64,000 nucleotides of DNA from NCBI GenBank assembly GCA_944472155.2, contig OX235275.1:26960865-27024864 (forward strand), in the 5' to 3' direction. This DNA is from Trichobilharzia szidati. Lineage: Eukaryota; Platyhelminthes; Trematoda; Strigeidida; Schistosomatidae. Under the pieces are notes generated by a model that saw only the letters and a program-made list of their open reading frames with translations, made no database searches and was not told the DNA's origin. Within the stretch, counting starts at the first letter, position 1. Each line of letters opens with the position of its first letter. Made by a program: the position numbers and the translations under genes. Shown here one piece after another: positions 1 to 11,000 of this stretch.

Positions 1-1
1 G

Positions 2-1507
2 AACATTATTCCTTATTCCCTTGATATTTGCACACTAAACAAGTCTTTTAAGCATTCTCTCAAAAATGCCAAACTTTCAAGTGTTACAAATGTCAATGAA
101 ACCTGCTTCCCTGGTTTTAATACAAATTATGTACTAAAATGTCTCCAGGCTCTGAACCCTACTTGTACCCTAGGTCCAGACGGTTTTCCTAGTAGTATTC
201 TTGAGAAGTGTGCTGATATCCTCTGTTATCCTCTCATGGACATATTTAACGAATCTTTCTCCAATAATATCGTGCCAGCTGTTTGGAAGGACATTAAAAT
301 TGTACATATCCCTAAGTCTTCCAATGGAACTTGTTTTCAATTCAGACCCATTGCTATTACTTCCCCTTTGCTAAAAGTTATGGAAAAGTTACACTTAATT
401 AATCTTCAACCTACAATAAAAGCCTTTAACGATCCTAAACAATTCGCCTATAAACACAGTAGAAGTACTTTAGAGGCAGTTGCAGTCCTGTATCACAACA
501 TTGTCTCCAGCTTAGACAATGGGGCTAAATTCGTTCGCTGCTCCTTCCTAGATTACACATCTGCTTTCGACTCAGTACCTAGAGACATTTTGTTAATCAA
601 GATTGCTGAAACTCAAACTGACTGTTGGGTTGTCAAATGGCTGCGTTCGTATTTCTCAGGAAGAAATCAGTACACTGTATGTCAGGGAAAGTCGTCCACT
701 TCGTTGCTTACTGAGGCTGGTGTCCCTCAAGGCGCTGTTCTTTCTCCTTTTCTGTTTTCTTTCTTCTTGCATGACTTGCCTCACTCCGATGAAATGAACT
801 TTGTTTAATGTGCCGATGATCTAACTATTTCAATGTCTGTTAACTCCCAGCTAGACTGCACTAAGATGAACAGCTTTCTATCAGGAATTAGCAAATGGTC
901 TTCGTCTAACGGCCTTAAACTAAATCCTTCCAAATATCAGACTGTCAACTTCAGTTCCCGATGTAAACGAAAGTTAAATGAAGCCGCTGGTTCTTATGGT
1001 CCTTGCAAAATTGATGATAGTGATATAGAAACCCAGTCTGAAGTTAAGTATCTTGGATTAATTCTTTCTTCTGACCTATCCTGGTCCTCCCATGTCTTAG
1101 CGATTTCTCAAAGAATATTTCGTCCGACTTTTCACATGAAGAAGTTGAGGCACTCATGCATAACCCAACCACTCCTCTCACACTTTGTCAACTCGTGTAT
1201 CTTACCTATTCCTCTTTACTGTTCACCCTTATTCTTTCCTGGATTGCTTATGAAAGACTATGTCATACTCCGTAGAACTCTTAAGAATGTCAGTAGAACG
1301 AGTGGTATCCCATTGGGCCATATCGTTGACATTCTCACCGACAGGCATTTGATGTCATGCAACAAATTCGCTAAAGTAATTTTGTCAGACTCTGAGCACC
1401 TGCTCTACCCGCAGCTCCAACCTTGTGTCTCCTCAGGTAAAACAAGAAGTCTGTTCAGAAGAATTTATGCACGTACATCTAAGTATAAAAATTTCACTAT
1501 AACATAA
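2..1507 (+). pseudogene. Decayed non-LTR retrotransposon reverse transcriptase, entering from the left window edge
   Basis: One frame is open from base 2 to 1507 apart from a single TAA at 806-808. It reads through the usual RT blocks: LGPDGFP near 170, FRPIAIT near 340, LDYTSAFDSVPR near 548 (block A, first catalytic Asp), GVPQGAVLSPFLF near 720, then CADD at 809-820 directly after the stop. The catalytic box is therefore CADD instead of the usual YADD/FADD; both Asp are kept. The thumb and C-terminal part (KYLGLILSSDLSW and onward) follows to 1507. The endonuclease lies outside the window. The style is Jockey/CR1-like and not family A, B or C of this window. One stop plus the Tyr-to-Cys change suggest a dead but fairly young copy. 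Confidence 0.85.
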
Positions 1508-1949
1508 TTGGCAAGTACTTTATGTGATGAAAATAGTGTTAAGGATTAACTATCCAACCTTCTTAGCACCACTAAATAATCCATTTCCTCCACCCTTTCA
1601 ACATTAAAATTTATTGTTGCTGTATTTCCTATACTTATAATATTCTCAATATTTTCTGTTGTTTATATATTTTTTTCATAAGTATGGACATAATTTAGGC
1701 TGTATTCTAACTGTTAATTTTGTGTTTCCCCTCACTATACTAAATCAACACAACATTAGATCCAATAATCTATAACATGCTAAAGTTTCCAAACTAAACC
1801 GACAATACCGTTTGAAACAAACTCACTGTTATTATTATTATTGTATTAAAAAATCTCAATTCGTGCTTCGAATATTTTTGAATTCATATCGTAAATGTGG
1901 ACAAATTCCCCCAGTTGATTTCGTTTTAATTTTTAATTTTATTTATATT
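1508..1949 (+). other. 3' untranslated tail of the RT element, then unassigned AT-rich DNA
   Basis: There is no coding signal after the stop at 1505-1507. A TTA-type short tandem run at about 1829-1843 is a plausible 3' tail of the preceding element. The remaining bases up to 1949 are AT-rich and show nothing I recognise. Confidence 0.4.
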
Positions 1950-2066
1950 TTGAGTAAATCAGATGCAATATTGTGACAAATGCTGAAAATTACATTCTGT
2001 ATTATAAGTACTGTTTTTGGAATAATGTTGATTATTATTGTTATTTTTATTATTATTAGTAGTAGT
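1950..2066 (+). mobile_element. Short LINE-tail-like repeat, copy 1
   Basis: About 80 bases starting at tgagtaaatcagatgcaata match, on the opposite strand, the 132-bp insert at 47040-47171. Both end in ATT-rich tandem runs (here 2026-2060). The block gctgaaaatt...ctgt...tttggaata also resembles the 3' tail of the tRNA-derived SINE at 21840-22030. I read it as a 5'-truncated 3' end of a non-LTR element whose coding part is not in this window. Confidence 0.5.
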
Positions 2067-2067
2067 A

Positions 2068-2235
2068 GTGGTATTAATTATCAGCATGTGATATCGGTAG
2101 CCCAATTCTGCAGGACGACCATTGATATAGACTCTGCGTCGGGAGAGGATCGAACCACAGACCATGTGCATGGCGGGCGGGAGTACTAAACACTGTGCCA
2201 CAAACACATAGCTTAGAGATAGGAAGTGAAGTGTT
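2068..2235 (-). mobile_element. tRNA-derived SINE (family 1), minus strand, diverged
   Basis: Read on the minus strand it has an A-box-like tggcacagtg (about 2190-2200), a B-box-like GGTTCGATCC (2147-2156) and the tail block tgggctaccgatat..catgctga. The same layout is found in the better preserved copy at 21840-22030. It is more diverged than that copy and lies directly next to the tail-like repeat at 1950-2066. Confidence 0.65.
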
Positions 2236-2279
2236 TGTTGGAGTATGCTGACCACTTACACGACTTATTTGAGAGGTTA

Positions 2280-3105
2280 CATTAGCTAACGCCAACGGGT
2301 TGATGAAATCTCAGCATCGATACAGAAGCCTCGTTTGCCTAAAGCCAGTATAATCCATTTCTGGGGTAGACGTGATATCCGACCGTTGACTGAATGACGT
2401 GTGTACCGCTGAGCAGTCCTCTCAGTCCTCCTTTATGAGTATGACACTTGGTCACCGAAAATCGAAGATGTGGGAAGGCTAGCCGTCTCTGACCATAAAT
2501 GCCTGCGTTCTATCTACCGTGTTAGGCGTGGGTATAATAAGGTGAGCAATATTGAGGTTAGGCGTCGATCGAGTGCTAGGTGAGTGTGAGGGGAAATCAG
2601 TCGACGAGTTTGTGAAGTTACACCGATTGAGATGGTTAGGATATTTGTCACGCATATATACCTGGCTGTCGCCTTCTTTGACGGGCAGTGTTGGCTAACT
2701 GACATAGGGTGCATCAGGTTGAAAAAGAGCCAGCGGTGGTCAAACGAAGAATGGCTACATAAGTCAATTAAATCCGCACTAGTTAGTTGAAACCATGTAG
2801 GTAAGAGTAGACATCCTGGTTAGGGTCGTTGAAGTGGCAAAATCCAATGGCTGCAGACAATAGGTGATATAGTTCACAGTCGTTCTCAGCGGCGAAGAAG
2901 CACTCTCTCTTTGTGATTTATAATATACAATAAAATTCTATCGTTCTTCATAAAACTTCTCTCTTGGACTTGTCTTTCTGTTCGCAGCATCTCTTTTCAA
3001 TCTCTCGTTACTCTTTCCTCTTGCTTTGTGTGCTACGTGGAGGAAGAGTGGCAACTGTAACTGCTCCAAAAGTTCCACGTTGCCACCAGTCAGTCAGTAT
3101 TACTA
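2280..3105 (+). pseudogene. Decayed RTE-type RT C-terminus with 3' UTR
   Basis: Fragments in changing frames match the C-terminal part of the RTE copy at 20683-21400: GRRDIRPLTE, then SVLLYEYDTW, then DHKCLRSIYRVR, NKVSNIEVRRR and a wrecked version of LHRLRWLGH...MPNHRLP. Several stops and frameshifts are present. The region from about 2940 to 3105 (ggaagagtggcaactgtaac and around) resembles the 3' UTR of the 20.7 kb copy. The element is dead and 5'-truncated. Confidence 0.7.
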
Positions 3106-3109
3106 ATCG

Positions 3110-3360
3110 TGGTCGACTGGATTATGCAACACCCTGTGAGGAGCGAGAAGAAAAGAGTAGGCTGGATCAATAAGATGACTCTAGGAGATTTCGATTTCAC
3201 GGATAATTTATGTTTGATGTCAGTCAAACTGGAAGACTTACAAGCGGAAATCGACACACTGGTTGGTGAAGCAGAGAAGACAGCACTCCAAAGGAGAAAT
3301 CACCCATACTCCTCAGCGTGAAGAACGAAATTCGGATTCCCAACACCAATCAACCAAATT
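3110..3360 (+). pseudogene. Short RTE-type RT fragment (second RTE family)
   Basis: The frame starting near 3150 reads GWINKMTLGDFDFTDNLCLMS, resembling the RTE catalytic block LDDLDFADDLALLS with ADD changed to TDN. Downstream at about 3322, gaagaacgaaattcgg...aacaccaat matches the IRIFNTN block seen at 20171 and 27965. The two parts are closer than in an intact element, so an internal deletion is likely. Confidence 0.55.
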
Positions 3361-3927
3361 GGTGAACCAAAAGACAGATACACTGTATGTTTGCCTGTCC
3401 ACAGTTTCACCTTGATGAATTTCAAATAAGAATGATGCATCAAAGCGAAGTATTCTGGACTATCCACTCTTATCAACATTTCATTGTTATACTACTATCT
3501 ATATCCAACATGACAAGTGTGACCGGCTTCATCTCAGATAAGAATGAATGGAATTGTGTCACTGTTCTTGTTTTTTTCTTTATTTCTACATTCCACATTT
3601 CCAAAGTAAGTAGCATTAAAATGAGATGTGAAGCTCCTTTCTTGTTTTGTTAATTAAATCCACAATTGGCATACTATTGTATTGTCGTACGACCAGAAAT
3701 CGGAAGGTATGTGAAACAAAAAAAGTGAACTGAATACACCAAAAATATAATGAGATGGTTAATTAGTCCGATAGAGAATCTGCATGTGAGTGTGTGTTTA
3801 TAGTAGTTAAAATTGATGCGAGAGTAGTATAGAAGCGTTTTGAGAAAGTTTGTGAAGCAGCACCATTTTCTCTCTTCAAATGTCTCAAAGACACTTGAGT
3901 ACGCAGACGGATATTGCCTGGGATTTT
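3361..3927. other. No gene recognised
   Basis: Small open frames occur on both strands, but none shows a motif, splice logic or repeat match I can support. Confidence 0.4.
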
Positions 3928-4114
3928 CATTAAGAAGACAAATTTCGCGAGATGATATCATTTCGTAGTTTCTTTACATTAGCTTTACAAATAACATGGT
4001 TAACAATAATAAAATATAGTTCATGACAATTACTCAGTTAAATAAAAACAAAAGTACATTTTTTTATTTTCTATTCAGATTACTGGCATTGGGATTTTCA
4101 ATATCATATAATAG

Positions 4115-4881
4115 CTATTCTGGAACATGTTCTTTCCGACGACATTGGAACATTCTGTTGGTTCTACCTATATAGGTGTCACCGCAGCTGCAGGTGAACT
4201 TGTAGATACAGTTTGAAGTAGAGTCCACAGAATTTCGTCCTTTAATCTTAGGTACAGTAATCGAAAATTTTCGGCGCGTGAGAAAAAGAGATGCGGCGTA
4301 GAATGTGCGTTTGATGGCCGACCGAATTCTTTGAGCTGTCAACTGCATAATCTGGTCACCCTTGAATTGTAGGTTAATAAAGATAGCTTTCTTTGGTACC
4401 GAAGCTGTCTTTTCGAGATGCGGTCTTTCTTTGCTGTGACAAGTGATAAAGTTTTCCGGATACCCATTAGCTAATAAAACTGAATGTATATGTCGAAACT
4501 CATCCATCACTGTGTCACTCGTGCATATTTTTCGGGCTCTTGAGAACAAACATTTCACTGGGGAACGTTTATACTGGATAGGAACAAAACTGGTAAAATG
4601 AAGATATTGTCCACTCCATGTCTGTTTACGAAAGATAGATCTCTGAATCGTACCATCATCTCTCCTGGTCATTGTAATATCGAGGAAACCGAGTTTGTTA
4701 TTCAATTCGCGTTCGGAAGTCACTCGGATATTTGGATAAATATGATTAAATAGAGTAATAAAGTTTTCAATAGATTTACTATTATTAGCAATAATGAGAG
4801 TATCATCTACATAACGTTTATGTAGCATAAATTCTCCAAGCATACCTTGCATTTGTCTTTCCAATTTCGACATGAAAATAT
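4115..4881 (-). pseudogene. Penelope-like RT and start of the GIY-YIG endonuclease
   Basis: On the minus strand the frame reads ADIFMSKLERQMQGMLGEF, then RYVDDTLIIANN (catalytic YVDD of Penelope-type RT), NKLGFLDITM, and ends with CIYKFTCSCGDTYIGRTNR, the start of the GIY-YIG nuclease. A TAG at 4115-4117 replaces the Trp codon found in the right arm (PKWLL against PE-stop). The frame is open on to 4945, but beyond 4881 it runs antisense through the right arm and is not element protein. RT upstream of the YVDD region is missing, so the copy is 5'-truncated. Confidence 0.85.
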
Positions 4882-5203
4882 CAGCTGCGGTGACACCTAT
4901 ATAGGTAGAACCAACAGAATGTTCCAATGTCGTCGGAAAGAACATGTTCCAAAATGGCTATTAAATCATATTGAAAATCCCAATGCCAGTAATCTGAATA
5001 GAAATCCAGCGTCATCCATTGCAAAACACTTATTAATGTCAGGTCACAAAATCAATATTAATGACTGTTTTACAATTATTTCACATAACTCTAATTCAAG
5101 GTTATTGAAGGTGATGGAAGCACTTTGGATTAATCACATACAGCCTAAACTGTGTGTACAGAAATCAATAGACTTCAATCTTCGCCTACCCTGGACTACT
5201 TGA
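4882..5203 (+). pseudogene. Penelope-like GIY-YIG endonuclease C-terminal part
   Basis: The plus frame reads SCGDTYIGRTNRMFQCRRKE, then KWLLNHIENPNASN, SIAKHLLMSGHKININDC and a terminal LKVMEALWINHIQPKLC, ending at a stop at 5201-5203. This is the nuclease half of the same protein whose RT half lies on the opposite strand. Here the nuclease is longer than in the left arm, which has both a stop and a deletion. There is no start codon of its own. Confidence 0.8.
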
Positions 5204-5362
5204 CCTATCTAAATATGATTGGTCATTAGTATGTACTTTTGTTTTTATTTAACTGAGTAATTGTCATGAACTTTATTTTATTATTGTTAACCATGTTATT
5301 TGTAAAGCTAATGTAAAGAAATTACGAAATGATATCATCTCGCGAAATTTGTCTTCTTAATG

Positions 5363-7600
5363 CCTTATTCAAATTTATCAAAGGAACTAATTGTTTTAAT
5401 CTGTCTAATTTGTTTTATTGGTTGTTTGTATATACACATGGAAGACATGTATTCTTGCAGTCCATTTCAGTTGGGCTTACAGCTAGTTAGCATAATGTCT
5501 AGTTGGCTAGAAACAAGACGCAAATCAGCTCGGTCTTCAATCAGCTACCTTCTGAATTAGTATGTTTCCAGTCTGAAGCAGTTGACCCATACATATTTTC
5601 AGGCATACAGTTTCGTTGTGATCATACTGTGGCGTGTGCTACTGACAGGGTTTATCAGTAGTATTCAAAGACCCCAGTGATCACTAGAGCTCTAGACAAC
5701 TTCGTCCTGTATAAGGCCAGTCGCTGGCGCACCTCAGGAGAGTTGGATTTTGTGTGTCAATAATGAAATATTTCACCGCAATTTTAATGTCTATTTGAAA
5801 TATACATTTCAAATTTACTTGCATAGATATATATGTATATATATGCATATATATATGTTTGAAACTGAAAATAAACTTTCCTTTTCCAAGGCTCTTTTCC
5901 CCTACCTGTACAACAGGTGTCTCATCATCCATGCTTTGAAAATTCCATGGTGTACTGCTTTTGAATTAGTGGACATCAGTATTTCCTTGCTGAACTTCGA
6001 TTTGTAGCTAATTTCGAAAGGCCAAAGTGTCCTCATATAAGCGCACGTGGTTCGGTGTACACTTGTCATACTTGTTAATGTGGTGAATATATTTAGTTCA
6101 CCTCAGCGATTACCCAAAGGAATATTATTAATAATATATAAAATACAATCTGTTTAAAACTATATAATACTTCGAATAAACCATTATATTTCCTTTGCAT
6201 TGAAAAGGAAATACATGGGACAAGAATTTTAATGAAGTATTTATATAAAGTGGGCCATCAGGCCTGTGAACAGACACCTTCGACACAGCGAATCCATGGT
6301 ATCATTTGACTTCTCATCTATCGATTCCATACACTTTTAATCAGCCAGTGATTCAATGTTACATGACGACACATACAACTGATTAATTTTTATGATTAGC
6401 TGCAAATAATGTACGTCTGATATCAGTACTTACTAGCCAGAATGAACGATAATTTGACTCGTTCATGCTTAAACTCATCAGCGATTTTCCCCTATGTGAC
6501 TCACCTTAAAAAAGCAGTATTTTATTACTGGTACTTAACCAAACTGATATTACATGGAATGATTTCCACTACTAGCAAATAATTAGTAGTATGTACCAGT
6601 AAGCACTGGTGCTTGCTTTCCTGGTTGTCATTTATATTATGAAGCAAATCACATATTGGGATCCAAATATTCCTAGTTTCCACAGGAAACTGTGATGAAA
6701 ATTCACCTAGCACTGCGTTATTTTCAAGCTGAGAATTTGATTTTATCCGATGATGGAGTATCTCTGTTGAAATTATGGAATTCAGCAATCAGTCGAGTTG
6801 CCTTTGGTTTTTTTTGGTAAAGAAGGATATTGGAGACAACATTCTCAAATATTGTGCTTCCTGGATATTGACTAATAGTGTTCAATAGCGATACGGGCTT
6901 TCAAGTGACATTTTGACGAGCACTATTCTGTTGATTCCATGTTTGAGGATGAATATATGCTATATTTCCAGTTTAAAGTAGTACTGCTTTCTTAGTCTAC
7001 TGGGAATTTCCTCGATGTGGTTAGTTTACTTCGTTTGATCTGGGCAACTAGGTACTTGAAGTGGTCTTGACGTTCGTTTAGCTTTCGTTGGATTTATTTC
7101 TTTAGGAATCATTGTTCCACAGTGTTTCTAAGTATGAATGTATTGTTTACGTAGCAGGACACTAAAATGTTTGTTTCATGCGATAATTGTTCAGTATGGA
7201 GAATAGGCTTGGTGTACATTTCTGTGAATGGCATTTCAATAATTTCTTCATAGTTTGGTGATATTACTTGTGTCCATATTTGTCATTCAGCGATGCTTCA
7301 TTAACTGTTTGTGATGATAACCACAAACTTAGAAAAACTATCATTTTAGTGTGTGGTCTGCTTAAAACTCAGGCTACCGGAAACCTTCATTAAATATATT
7401 CCACTTAATCTCTCTTATTCAATTTGTTTAAATCTGGTAAAATGTGTCCTCTAATAGTATTGTTTCCTCTGGCCAGTATTTAAAAAGTGTAAAACCTGCT
7501 TATTCGCAAGTTTCTGCTAAACTTTAGAGAAAGCATATTCGTGTGAGAGGGCAGCATATCCTAATAAGTGAGATACCTGTTCCTAGGTTGTGAACTTTTT
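5363..7600. other. No gene recognised; contains a TA-rich run
   Basis: About 2.2 kb without coding evidence. An imperfect TA/CA run lies at about 5827-5857 and AT-rich stretches around 6120-6180. No retroelement motif could be read in any frame. Confidence 0.4.
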
Positions 7601-7847
7601 TGATTGCACACAAGTCAGTAACTAGTGTAATGCGTCTAGTCCTATCTTCGGTGCAGACTGAATTCTATCAGTCATGTTTGCAATGTGGCCACCATGCTAG
7701 GTGGCTCGCCATTAAGGTGCACTGTGAATTCTTGGTATTAGATGGTTGGAGGCAATCGGCAGGAAGCCTTGGACCTAGGTTTCGTGCTAGTCTGCACCGA
7801 AGATAGGACTAGACGCATTACACTAGTTACTGACTAGTGTGCAATCA
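7601..7847. repeat. Foldback element: 59-bp inverted repeats around a 129-bp loop
   Basis: Bases 7601-7659 and 7789-7847 are reverse complements with one mismatch. The loop holds a minus-strand piece of the hammerhead SINE (about 7737-7788), including gaaac, the palindrome acctaggt and the terminal gcctccaaccatcta. The arms read directly into that piece, so the foldback looks SINE-related, with a head different from the plus-strand copy next door. Confidence 0.75.
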
Positions 7848-7884
7848 AAAATATCCAATACAGTCCTACAGGAGGTCAGTCGCG

Positions 7885-8055
7885 AGCCTGAATAGCTCAG
7901 TGGTAACGTCTCTGACTGCAGCACTGGGTGAGCGGGTTCGAGTCTCAGAAGGGACATCAGTTCCTTCAAGGTTGCAGATACGCCTTGCTGATGAGTGCCA
8001 ACTAGCACGAAACCTAGGTCGAAGGCTTCCTGCCGATTGCCTCCAACCATCTAAT
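7885..8055 (+). mobile_element. tRNA-derived SINE carrying a hammerhead ribozyme (Sm-alpha-like architecture)
   Basis: The head has an A box (tagctcagtggtaacg, 7893-7908) and a B box (ggttcgagtc, 7935-7944) at RNA polymerase III promoter spacing. A hammerhead core follows at 7982-8026, and the copy ends in gcctccaaccatctaata. Schistosome Sm-alpha elements are known SINE-like repeats that combine a pol III promoter with a hammerhead ribozyme; this copy has the same order of parts. Membership of that exact family is inferred. Confidence 0.7.
7982..8026 (+). ncRNA. Hammerhead ribozyme core within the SINE
   Basis: CTGATGA is at 7988-7994, then stem II gtgc/gcac with a six-base loop (7995-8008), then GAAA at 8009-8012. 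The palindrome acctaggt (8012-8019) gives a very short stem III, and the cleavage triplet GTC ends at 8020. Stem I is gccttg (7982-7987) against gaaggc (8021-8026), five pairs with one G-G mismatch next to the cleavage site. The inverted relative at 7755-7790 has caaggc there, which would pair fully. All core bases are present; activity of this copy may be reduced by the mismatch. Confidence 0.7.
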
Positions 8056-11000
8056 AGGTTGTGAACTCCTGTACATTTTATAATTGTCATTCAACAAAAT
8101 GTCATCGTGTATTTCTTGAAGGAGAAAAGGTAGAGATATCATAATGGATTGCCTTACGCGTCAGGTCAGATATAACTGTGTCATACGATCTGCTGTTGAT
8201 TAATCTTTTATTTGAAGATCCTGGACGAAGAGGAATTATCACACAGTAACCTCCGCTGAAAATTCTGTACATTATGTAAATATTACTATTATTCGTAAGG
8301 AATTCCAAAACAGTTACTCCTGCTGCTGTTTCTGTGTCCCTGTCGCCTTGAAGTTGTTGTTGCTGATGACAGTTCAGAAACGTAAAATGCTAAATACGTC
8401 ATTATATTTTCATTTGTAATCGAATATAATGAATGCGTCTTGCTTGAGATTCCAGAGAATCCAGCTTGGTGTCTCCATGTCACTAGACCCTAAAACAATC
8501 TTTTGAAGCAATTATGATGATTCACTGACATACCAGTTGGTGTCAAGTAGAACATGTTCTGAACCAGCTAGAAGTCGTAAGTGTTGCACATAATACATAC
8601 AATATTCTTAGGCAAATCACACAGATTATTTCATGAAGATGTTCATACGGAACTATGAATCTCAGGAGTTGAAATACAAATTAGTAGTCTTCCTTTGTAC
8701 TTATGGGATTAAGTAAAATACTATTGGTTCAAGTTTCCGTGTCAGACTGTAAGACTTTAATGATTTATTCCTACAGGGAAAAATGCATTGATTACCTTTC
8801 AGGCTTTTTAATGCACTACAAGGAGAATGAATTCAATGAATAGTTCACAACAACCGATGTGAATACAAACTTGTGACAGATATTCCTTATTTCAAATACC
8901 TCTCCTAAAATGAAAAAAAATATTTCACCTACTGAAAAAACATCAGTAGTATATGAAACGCAAATGATCCGATAGTGTTCTTCCTAATATAAAAGTCCTA
9001 TATTGCTTTTACGTGAAGTATTTTAGTCAAATACCTACAAATTCCCTACTAAAAAGAATAAGTGAATCAAAAGCAAATAGCCTACTGAAAATTTATCAGT
9101 AATCTGTTACGTCTTGCAAAACATTTTGAGTTATTCGTTTTCCTCCCCTTTTCCTACAAATGCCTAAAATTTATTCCAGATTCGTCGACTTCGGAAATTA
9201 ACAAACGACAGTCTGTATCATTCAAAGAGAACACCTCTAACATTTGAACGTTTGTCTTTGAAAGCCTGGTGGTGCAAAGATCAATCCAGTAACCTTGTCA
9301 AACACAATGGAGTACATTCATCATTCACTAACCTTCAATTAATCAAGAAAGTCTTATAGGTCCTAAAGCAAATTTAATACCTACTTCGTTACTCGTCTGA
9401 TCCTTCATATGAACCATATGGACCATACTGCCCTGTGTTCAACAGACCCTGCAATCTCCTCTTAAGTAGCACTGAGACTATTATGCCAACTGAAAGCATT
9501 CGAATAAGCAAATAAATGCATTCAGGTTCTTGGTTGTCAACATATGGCATTGTAGTGTACATTGAGCCTTTGAACTTTAGTTTGAACGCACTCACCCACT
9601 TTTTGGCACTTCTTCCTCTTTCGATTCGTGACTCTCCTGTACCTGTTGGGTTCTCTCGCTCGTTGTGCTTTCATTCAGCGCACTCTCCGAGCCTACCACG
9701 GTCAAGGCAGCAGATAAGTGTATAACCTCTTACTTTGACCAAATTTCATATCTCATTTGTGTAAAATATAACTCTGTTCCAGGCACACTTGCCATCTCGA
9801 GTCTTTTTACCTCGATTCAGTTCGTTAGTACTTGCGCGTTAGGCAGAGTACAGCTAAGATCAGAAAGCGGTGAATAATTTTTGTAAGGGTGGTTGTTTTA
9901 GGTCTACATTAAGCTCTGACTAACCCTTACAGCATCTTGCCTATAACTCTCGTATCGATTTAAATGATCTATTCCTAACATAAGATCATACGCTTGCGTC
10001 ACGTATAAGCATGAAGCCTACCATATTATTGTCCTGATTCGTCATATCACAACTCAACCTACTGCATGACGAAGTGGAAGTAGCTGCTGTCGCATTAACC
10101 TACATCACAGGTACATTAGACATACAGTTTAGAGTTTAACTCTGAATAGGTTATTCGCCTAATCATGGTGTTTCCGGGTCAACCAAGTATACAATTACTC
10201 ATCTTGATCAATCAAGAGTATACAGTCTTATGAATTTATACTTGATTCATTGATTACCATTTATCGTGTAGAGTAGATCACATATTGCATGATCTGAATT
10301 ATTGAGGTCGCCAAAGAAAACTATTGCGATTTGTCAGCATAAACTGCGTAAATTGTGAATTCGATTTATAAATGTTCACAACTATAAGGCCGTAAATATA
10401 CAGCCCCAATTATCTCGTGAATGATAGGCAACTTTCGAAAACATCGAACGTCCGACTAAACATCCTGTACTGTGCATCATTTCCACTTTATCATCTACAT
10501 CACCAGCAGTCACAAGTTATACAAACTAGTCATTGTCATCTATTTCAATACATCATTTGTCAAGGAACAACCACACAGTACACTCTTCACAAGAAACTAT
10601 CATTTTTAAGAAGGAACAACTTCTCACCGGCTTTCTATGCATATTCCAAGATAGTTATGTCTGCATGAAAAGAGATACTCACTCACAGAACAGAATCACC
10701 AGTAGTTAGTTATCTCATGAAAACTGATTACTAAATATGCAGTCGGTTTTCGGAAGCAACGTAGACAAAGCATTCACAGACTAAATTTCTAATACAGAGT
10801 GTGTGATCAATGCTTCACTCACTGGTTGACTGCATTTTCACTTCGATTACGTGTAACTGCAAAATTGTGTGGAAAATGTCTCCTCAACGGTTTAATTACA
10901 ATGTTCATACTCATTCGGATTTCCCAACTAAACTTGTAATTATCATCATCCGTTCTCCCACTCAAGACCGTATCATTATCATTGTTCTGGGATTTCCATG

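Larger units (their letters stand above)
3928..5362. mobile_element. Penelope-like element rearranged into an inverted duplication
   Basis: The two ends are inverted copies of each other. The left arm 3928-4190 (element 3' end on the minus strand) pairs with the right arm 4882-5362 (same 3' end on the plus strand). The arms share the GIY-YIG start, the 3' UTR and the outer terminus tgtcttcttaatg. The left arm lacks about 227 bases present at 5005-5231. Between the arms, 4191-4881 carries the RT part on the minus strand only. Penelope-like elements often insert as partial or inverted copies, so this probably formed during one integration. Confidence 0.85.

Noticed and set aside
4870..4945. N-terminal extension of the Penelope RT on the minus strand
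   Set aside because: These residues are antisense to the GIY-YIG coding sequence of the right arm; the open frame there is accidental.
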